Shown: positions 6,863 through 9,824 of the stretch, in pieces
Position numbering within the stretch: the stretch's first letter is position 1
How the letters are laid out: each line of letters opens with the position of its first letter
Source of the DNA: an uncultured Pseudomonas sp.
Lineage (GTDB): Bacteria; Pseudomonadota; Gammaproteobacteria; Pseudomonadales; Pseudomonadaceae
Length of the DNA: 9,824 nucleotides
NCBI GenBank assembly: GCA_946886875.1
Contig: CAMPJN010000123.1
Coordinates: 1 to 9,824 of the forward strand
Reading direction: 5' to 3'
The notes under the pieces: model-generated
What the model was told of the DNA's origin: nothing
Seen by the model: only the letters and a program-made list of their open reading frames with translations
The model's database searches: none
Translations under genes and position numbers: made by a program

Positions 6863-8530
6863 TCAAAAATATTTGACCAATTGCAGCCAAAAGCGGCCAT
6901 CCGAATCCGGAGCAGCGGTTGCATCCTCACTGCCCAGCTTGTGCGCGTAGTAGGCCTTTACAGAGAAGTTGTTATTGTCGATCCAGTTGACGCCAACGCC
7001 CGTCCCGCTGAGGGTTCGGCTGTTGTCCGAGCCATCCCAGGGATCCTTGTTTACCGTGACGGAGCCGCCATCGACGAAGCCGATCAGGTGCACCTGGCCC
7101 ACTTGCTGGTCGTAGAACTGCGGCAGCAACAGCCTGGCCTCCAGGGTCGCCAGATAACCTTCATCGCCAAAGGCTTCGCCCTGGGGATAAGCGCGCACGC
7201 CATACATGCCGCCGAGGGACATCTTTTCCGAGCTGTCGAGATTCTTCGAAGCGACCTGGCCGCTGACCGCGCCGTAAAGCGAGAGCCGGTCGGTGAGGTG
7301 CTGCAGGCGCATCAGATGGAAACCCAGCTTGTCGTAATGGCCGTTACTGCGCGCAGTGATGGCATCCGCAGCGCGGGCTTCGGGGGTTTCGATATCGAGC
7401 TGGCCGCTGGACCAGGTCAGGGAAGCCCCGGTCAGCCCGCCGCCGCCGAAGTCATCGCGGTGGTTGCCATGCAGGCCCGCCATCAGTACGTGGGCATTCT
7501 TCTCGGTAACCACAGGGATCGCGTCGATGCGGTCTTCGAAGGTGCGGTAGTCGTAACCAAGGTGAGCGTACAGATTGGTGTTGCGCGAGCGAATCAGCGG
7601 ATAACTGCCGAAGACGCTGGCGATATCCGCCGTGCCGTGGGCGTCCAGGTCGCTGAAGTCTTTACCCAGTTCATATTCCATGCGGCTGTAGGCCACCCCG
7701 GCGGTGGCCTTGCCAAACTGCATCTGATAGGAAGCGCGGCCATAGTCCAGGCCGTTGAAGGTGGTCAGCGCGCGCAGTGTGGCGACATCGCCCTGGCCCG
7801 CCAGGTTGTTGATGTTCAGGGTCGCGCCCAGACGATACTCACCGGTGTAATAGTTGCCGGCGTTATCGGCCTCGACACTGCCGGTTATCCGTTGCCCCGG
7901 CGTGACATCGACGATCAAGTCGGCCTCGCCCACGGCCGAGCCGGGCACCAGGGTCGATTTGACGTTCACCCCGGGGGTGTCCGAGAGCAGCAGCAGGCGG
8001 CTTTCGAGCGGCGCCGAGTCGATCACATCGCCACTGTTGAGGCCATCGAGGGCACCATTGGCCTGGCGCTCGGAGAGATTGCTCTGGTTACGCAGGCTGA
8101 TATCGCCGTAGCGGCCTTCAAGCACCGCAATGCTGACGGCCCCCTGTTTGATCTCTTGCGCAGGCAAATAGGCCTGGGCCACGAAATAGCCTTTCTCATG
8201 ATAGAAAGCAGCAATGCGCGCGGCCATCGCCTGCAATTGGCCAAGACTTAGTTCTTTTCCTGCGACAAAGTCGGTTACCGCCAATAGCTCGGCTTCCGAA
8301 TACAGGCTATTGCCGGTTAAGTTCAATGTATTAACAACTATTTTTACGTCATCCGAACCGGGAATAGCAGAAACCTGAGGTTGTTCGACCTGAATTTCCG
8401 GCTGGGCTTTTTCCAGCGTGGGCGACGGAGGGATTTGTTGTAGCTGGCTACCGCCGTCTGGAAACTGTACGGCAAATACACCCGGGCTCATTGTCAACAG
8501 CGCAAACGTCATAAATTTTTTTTGCATCAT
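6863..8530 (-). CDS. TpsB outer-membrane transporter (ShlB/FhaC/CdrB family)
   Basis: A 555-residue Omp85-superfamily pore that recognises the TPS domain of TpsA in the periplasm and secretes it. Signal peptide residues 1-20 end in VFA|VQ. A proline/glutamate-rich linker (about 23-58) precedes two POTRA domains (about 63-138 and 141-212; VLEGRYGDI closes the first). The rest (213-555) has the alternating pattern of a 16-strand barrel. The conserved loop-6 motif appears as VRAYPQGE (445-452, usually VRGY/F), and its barrel-wall partner as FVDGG (485-489). The protein ends in LVKYF, with the terminal phenylalanine used for BAM-dependent insertion. Length matches the family. Two ATGs are adjacent; the ribosome site AAGGAG is 3 bases before the first and 6 before the second, so translation may begin at 8527. 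tpsA follows 78 bp downstream, consistent with one operon. Confidence 0.93.
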   Translation of the reverse strand: MMQKKFMTFALLTMSPGVFAVQFPDGGSQLQQIPPSPTLEKAQPEIQVEQPQVSAIPGSDDVKIVVNTLNLTGNSLYSEAELLAVTDFVAGKELSLGQLQAMAARIAAFYHEKGYFVAQAYLPAQEIKQGAVSIAVLEGRYGDISLRNQSNLSERQANGALDGLNSGDVIDSAPLESRLLLLSDTPGVNVKSTLVPGSAVGEADLIVDVTPGQRITGSVEADNAGNYYTGEYRLGATLNINNLAGQGDVATLRALTTFNGLDYGRASYQMQFGKATAGVAYSRMEYELGKDFSDLDAHGTADIASVFGSYPLIRSRNTNLYAHLGYDYRTFEDRIDAIPVVTEKNAHVLMAGLHGNHRDDFGGGGLTGASLTWSSGQLDIETPEARAADAITARSNGHYDKLGFHLMRLQHLTDRLSLYGAVSGQVASKNLDSSEKMSLGGMYGVRAYPQGEAFGDEGYLATLEARLLLPQFYDQQVGQVHLIGFVDGGSVTVNKDPWDGSDNSRTLSGTGVGVNWIDNNNFSVKAYYAHKLGSEDATAAPDSDGRFWLQLVKYF

Positions 8531-8533
8531 ATG

Positions 8534-8539
8534 CTCCTT
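8534..8539 (-). promoter_or_regulatory. Ribosome binding site of tpsB
   Basis: AAGGAG on the minus strand is a strong Shine-Dalgarno match. Spacing is 3 bases to the ATG at 8530 and 6 bases to the ATG at 8527; the second spacing is closer to the usual range, so the second ATG is the more likely start. The difference is a single methionine. Confidence 0.7.
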
Positions 8540-8597
8540 GGCATGCCCTTACTTATTCAAACGAGCCCAGCGTTGACCCACAGGCGCGCGCTTCGTG

Positions 8598-8606
8598 CTT
8601 ATATCA
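8598..8606 (-). promoter_or_regulatory. Candidate extended -10 promoter for tpsBA
   Basis: On the minus strand TG-A-TATAAG matches the extended -10 pattern TGnTATAAT with one mismatch. The -35 position (about 8621-8627, near CATAAC) is poor, which is tolerable for an extended -10 promoter. Transcription would begin near 8590, giving a leader of about 60 nt. A similar TGATATAGC lies farther upstream at about 8704-8712, so the choice between the two is uncertain. Confidence 0.35.
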
Positions 8607-8744
8607 ATAAGCTCACGAAAGTTATGGGAAACAGTAAAGAAAAGGTGCAGCCACCCGGATGGGAGCGGCGTCTCAGCCGGCTCGTATATAAATAAGAGCC
8701 CTGCTATATCATTTGGTTAAATATTGGCCGATTTCAAAGCCAAC

Positions 8745-8764
8745 CGGCTTGACCCTTCAAGCCG
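8745..8764. repeat. Perfect inverted repeat upstream of tpsBA
   Basis: CGGCTTGA (8745-8752) and TCAAGCCG (8757-8764) are perfect 8-bp arms with a 4-base CCCT loop. The repeat lies about 215 bp upstream of the tpsB start. It could be a DNA operator, an RNA hairpin in a long leader, or a terminator of transcription entering from upstream. No T-tract follows on either strand. Confidence 0.55.
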
Positions 8765-8842
8765 TGTGGGCTATCGGATATAGAGACCCTGCCAGATCGC
8801 ACGAACCGACACTCACGATAGCACGTTTATTTATTCAGTCTA

Positions 8843-8867
8843 TAGCGATTAGATTGAATAACCGCTA
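8843..8867. repeat. Imperfect dyad in AT-rich upstream region
   Basis: TAGCGATTA (8843-8851) and TAACCGCTA (8859-8867) are inverted copies with one mismatch, separated by 7 bases. The 16-bp centre-to-centre spacing would suit a dimeric helix-turn-helix regulator, but no known consensus was recognised. Confidence 0.35.
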
Positions 8868-9199
8868 GAGCATTACAACAATAGAAAAGTACAAAATTAC
8901 ACTCCAAGAAATATCAAATAACAACCACTACCATTCAAGAAGTATTCAACAATATTTGCCATCCATTTCATATACGAAGAAGGCTACTTAAACATCAGTA
9001 CGCTATCGCACATATATATGCAGCTAAACGGGCATATTCGTAACCATGATGCAATCCAAGGCCTGACTATTCATAGTACGTATAGCCCTCATAGTTTTAG
9101 CGATACCAAATTACGTAAAGGCCACTAAAAAGAAGCTATAGATCACACGCAGGGCCTGTGCTTCTCAACAGCTTTCAATATTTTTCGCAATGACTAATT

Positions 9200-9215
9200 C
9201 AGGCTACGAAGCCTG
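9200..9215. terminator. Small hairpin, possible terminator
   Basis: CAGGCT and AGCCTG are perfect 6-bp arms around ACGA (plus strand). On the minus strand it lies about 170 bp downstream of the monooxygenase stop and is followed by AATTAGTCATT; on the plus strand it is followed by CTTCTTTGTG. It could end transcription in either direction, but neither trailing run is a clean T-tract. Confidence 0.3.
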
Positions 9216-9349
9216 CTTCTTTGTGAGCATGGCGAGGCCTTGCCCAGCGCTGACTGGCCAATCGCGGATAAGCCTTCGGTACGTCCACTCTAGGGTGCCG
9301 TGGACCTTGCACAGAAACAGAGGATCTAGCAGCGCTGTGCAGAGGGATG

Positions 9350-9375
9350 GCTGGATGGCGCTTTGGCTATCCAGC
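9350..9375 (-). terminator. Hairpin 3' of the monooxygenase gene
   Basis: The arms GCTGGATGGC (9350-9359) and GCTATCCAGC (9366-9375) pair over 10 positions with one mismatch and a 6-base loop. The hairpin begins 11 bp after the stop codon of the minus-strand monooxygenase gene, a typical terminator position. There is no U-tract, so its strength is uncertain. Confidence 0.45.
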
Positions 9376-9386
9376 AACAGCGCGGC

Positions 9387-9824
9387 CTATTCCGCCAACG
9401 CTTCCCAGGCCGTGCTGTCGCCGCGCCAGGTACAGAGCGCGGCCTGGTCATAGGCGCTGAGTAGCCAGCCGGTGCGCGCGCCCACCAGGGTGGTCGCCGC
9501 GTGATAACGCCCGAAGCGATTGTGTCGGGCCAGGTACAGCGCGCTATCGCGCAGCAGCGCCAGTACCCGGCTATCGGACTGGAACAACGGCGTCAGCAAA
9601 CGGCTGGCCTGGCGGTAATAACGCAGGTGCTGGCGGCGCGCACCGGTATAGCCGACGAATACCTGCTGCCAGTCGATCGCTTCGGCGGCTCGCTGTGGTC
9701 GCAACGCCTGGGCCAACGCCGCGGCATCGACCAGCGCCATGTTCGCGCCCTGGCCCAATTGCGGGCTCATCGCATGGGCGCAATCGCCGATGGCCAATAC
9801 CCGACCATCGTGCCAGCGCTGCAT
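9387..9824 (-). CDS. FAD-dependent monooxygenase (class A, UbiH/PHBH type), C-terminal part
   Basis: The 3' end of a gene whose start lies beyond the right edge; the ATG at the last three bases is probably internal. The visible 145 residues begin with GRVLAIGDCAHAMSPQLGQG (visible residues 7-26), the second FAD-contact motif of group A flavoprotein hydroxylases (GDxAHxxxPxxGQGxN), followed by the N-x-ALxDAxxLAxxL helix. In this family that motif normally sits about 280 residues into a protein of roughly 380-420, which agrees with the C-terminal length seen here. The remainder is helical and arginine/tyrosine-rich (YTGARRQHLRYYRQASR), the usual C-terminal cap. Such enzymes use NAD(P)H and O2 to hydroxylate aromatic or quinone-like substrates; the substrate cannot be assigned from this part. 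The stop is TAG at 9387-9389. Confidence 0.88.
   Translation of the reverse strand: MQRWHDGRVLAIGDCAHAMSPQLGQGANMALVDAAALAQALRPQRAAEAIDWQQVFVGYTGARRQHLRYYRQASRLLTPLFQSDSRVLALLRDSALYLARHNRFGRYHAATTLVGARTGWLLSAYDQAALCTWRGDSTAWEALAE

Larger units (their letters stand above)
8540..9386. other. Gene-free, partly AT-rich region upstream of tpsBA
   Basis: No convincing reading frame, tRNA or known RNA was seen in these 847 bp. By hand count 8821-9120 contains 194 A/T of 300 bases (about 65%), whereas the flanking genes are clearly GC-rich. The region holds the tpsB candidate promoter, a perfect hairpin (8745-8764), an imperfect dyad (8843-8867) and hairpins toward the monooxygenase gene (9200-9215, 9350-9375). 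An open frame on the plus strand starting at 9190 runs into the antisense of the monooxygenase and has no recognisable protein features. The likeliest role is a long regulatory region, possibly a target of AT-binding silencers such as MvaT/MvaU; that is inference. Confidence 0.6.

Noticed and set aside
5456..8251. A 931-codon open frame on the plus strand, antisense to tpsA and tpsB
   Set aside because: It spans two well-supported genes and their spacer, shows no recognisable domain, and such long antisense frames are common in GC-rich DNA where stop codons are rare.
8711..8728. Possible FleQ-type box (TTGGTTAAATATTGG) upstream of tpsB, as at cdrAB
   Set aside because: It matches the remembered GTCAAT-n-ATTGAC pattern only loosely and lacks the outer GTC/GAC symmetry.
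8881..9186. CRISPR array, tRNA or insertion-sequence ends in the AT-rich spacer
   Set aside because: No regularly spaced direct repeats, no cloverleaf with a TTC-type arm and CCA end, and no terminal inverted repeats flanking a transposase were found.
9190..9453. An 87-codon plus-strand frame in the spacer before the monooxygenase
   Set aside because: Its second part is antisense to the monooxygenase coding sequence; no ribosome site, domain or conserved pattern was recognised.

Overview
The window looks like a chromosomal segment of a Pseudomonas-type gammaproteobacterium. Coding regions are GC-rich, and the families present (NadR/PnuC pair, lipoprotein, YkuD protein, CdrA-like two-partner secretion genes) are common there. 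Species placement is inference from gene content only. Seven protein genes are supported: one partial gene on the plus strand at the left edge and six on the minus strand, the last of which is cut by the right edge.

Left part (1-2730). The 3' end of a plus-strand TPR protein gene runs convergently into nadR, with a small GC-rich hairpin between them. pnuC and nadR lie 3 bp apart on the minus strand and form a nicotinamide riboside salvage operon: PnuC imports the riboside, and NadR phosphorylates it and adenylates the product to NAD. Upstream of pnuC, also on the minus strand, is a small secreted lipoprotein of unknown function.

Centre (2977-8530). This is a two-partner (type Vb) secretion locus in the order tpsB, tpsA, then a YkuD-fold L,D-transpeptidase-like gene, all on the minus strand. 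TpsB is a complete POTRA/16-strand-barrel outer membrane transporter. TpsA is a compact exoprotein of 973 residues. It has an extended signal peptide, a TPS secretion domain, a beta-solenoid stretch with 21-residue repeats, YDG/MBG-type adhesin modules, a TPPGS proline-rich repeat and a charged tail. The YkuD protein follows 112 bp downstream and carries a SYGCIN active-site variant in place of the classical SHGC[IV]R.

Right part (8531-9824). About 850 bp without a convincing gene separate tpsB from the next minus-strand gene. Its middle 300 bp are about 65% A+T, far more than the flanking genes. It holds a perfect 8-bp-arm hairpin, an imperfect dyad, a candidate extended -10 promoter for tpsBA, and hairpins near the end of the last gene. 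That gene is the C-terminal part of a class A (UbiH/PHBH-type) flavin monooxygenase and runs off the window.

The most interesting hypothesis is that tpsB, tpsA and the YkuD gene form one surface-adhesin module. TpsA lacks the terminal cysteine anchor known from HMW1 and CdrA, and ends instead in a proline-rich tail, next to a possible peptidoglycan-active enzyme. This is inference; nothing in the sequence proves that the three act together.
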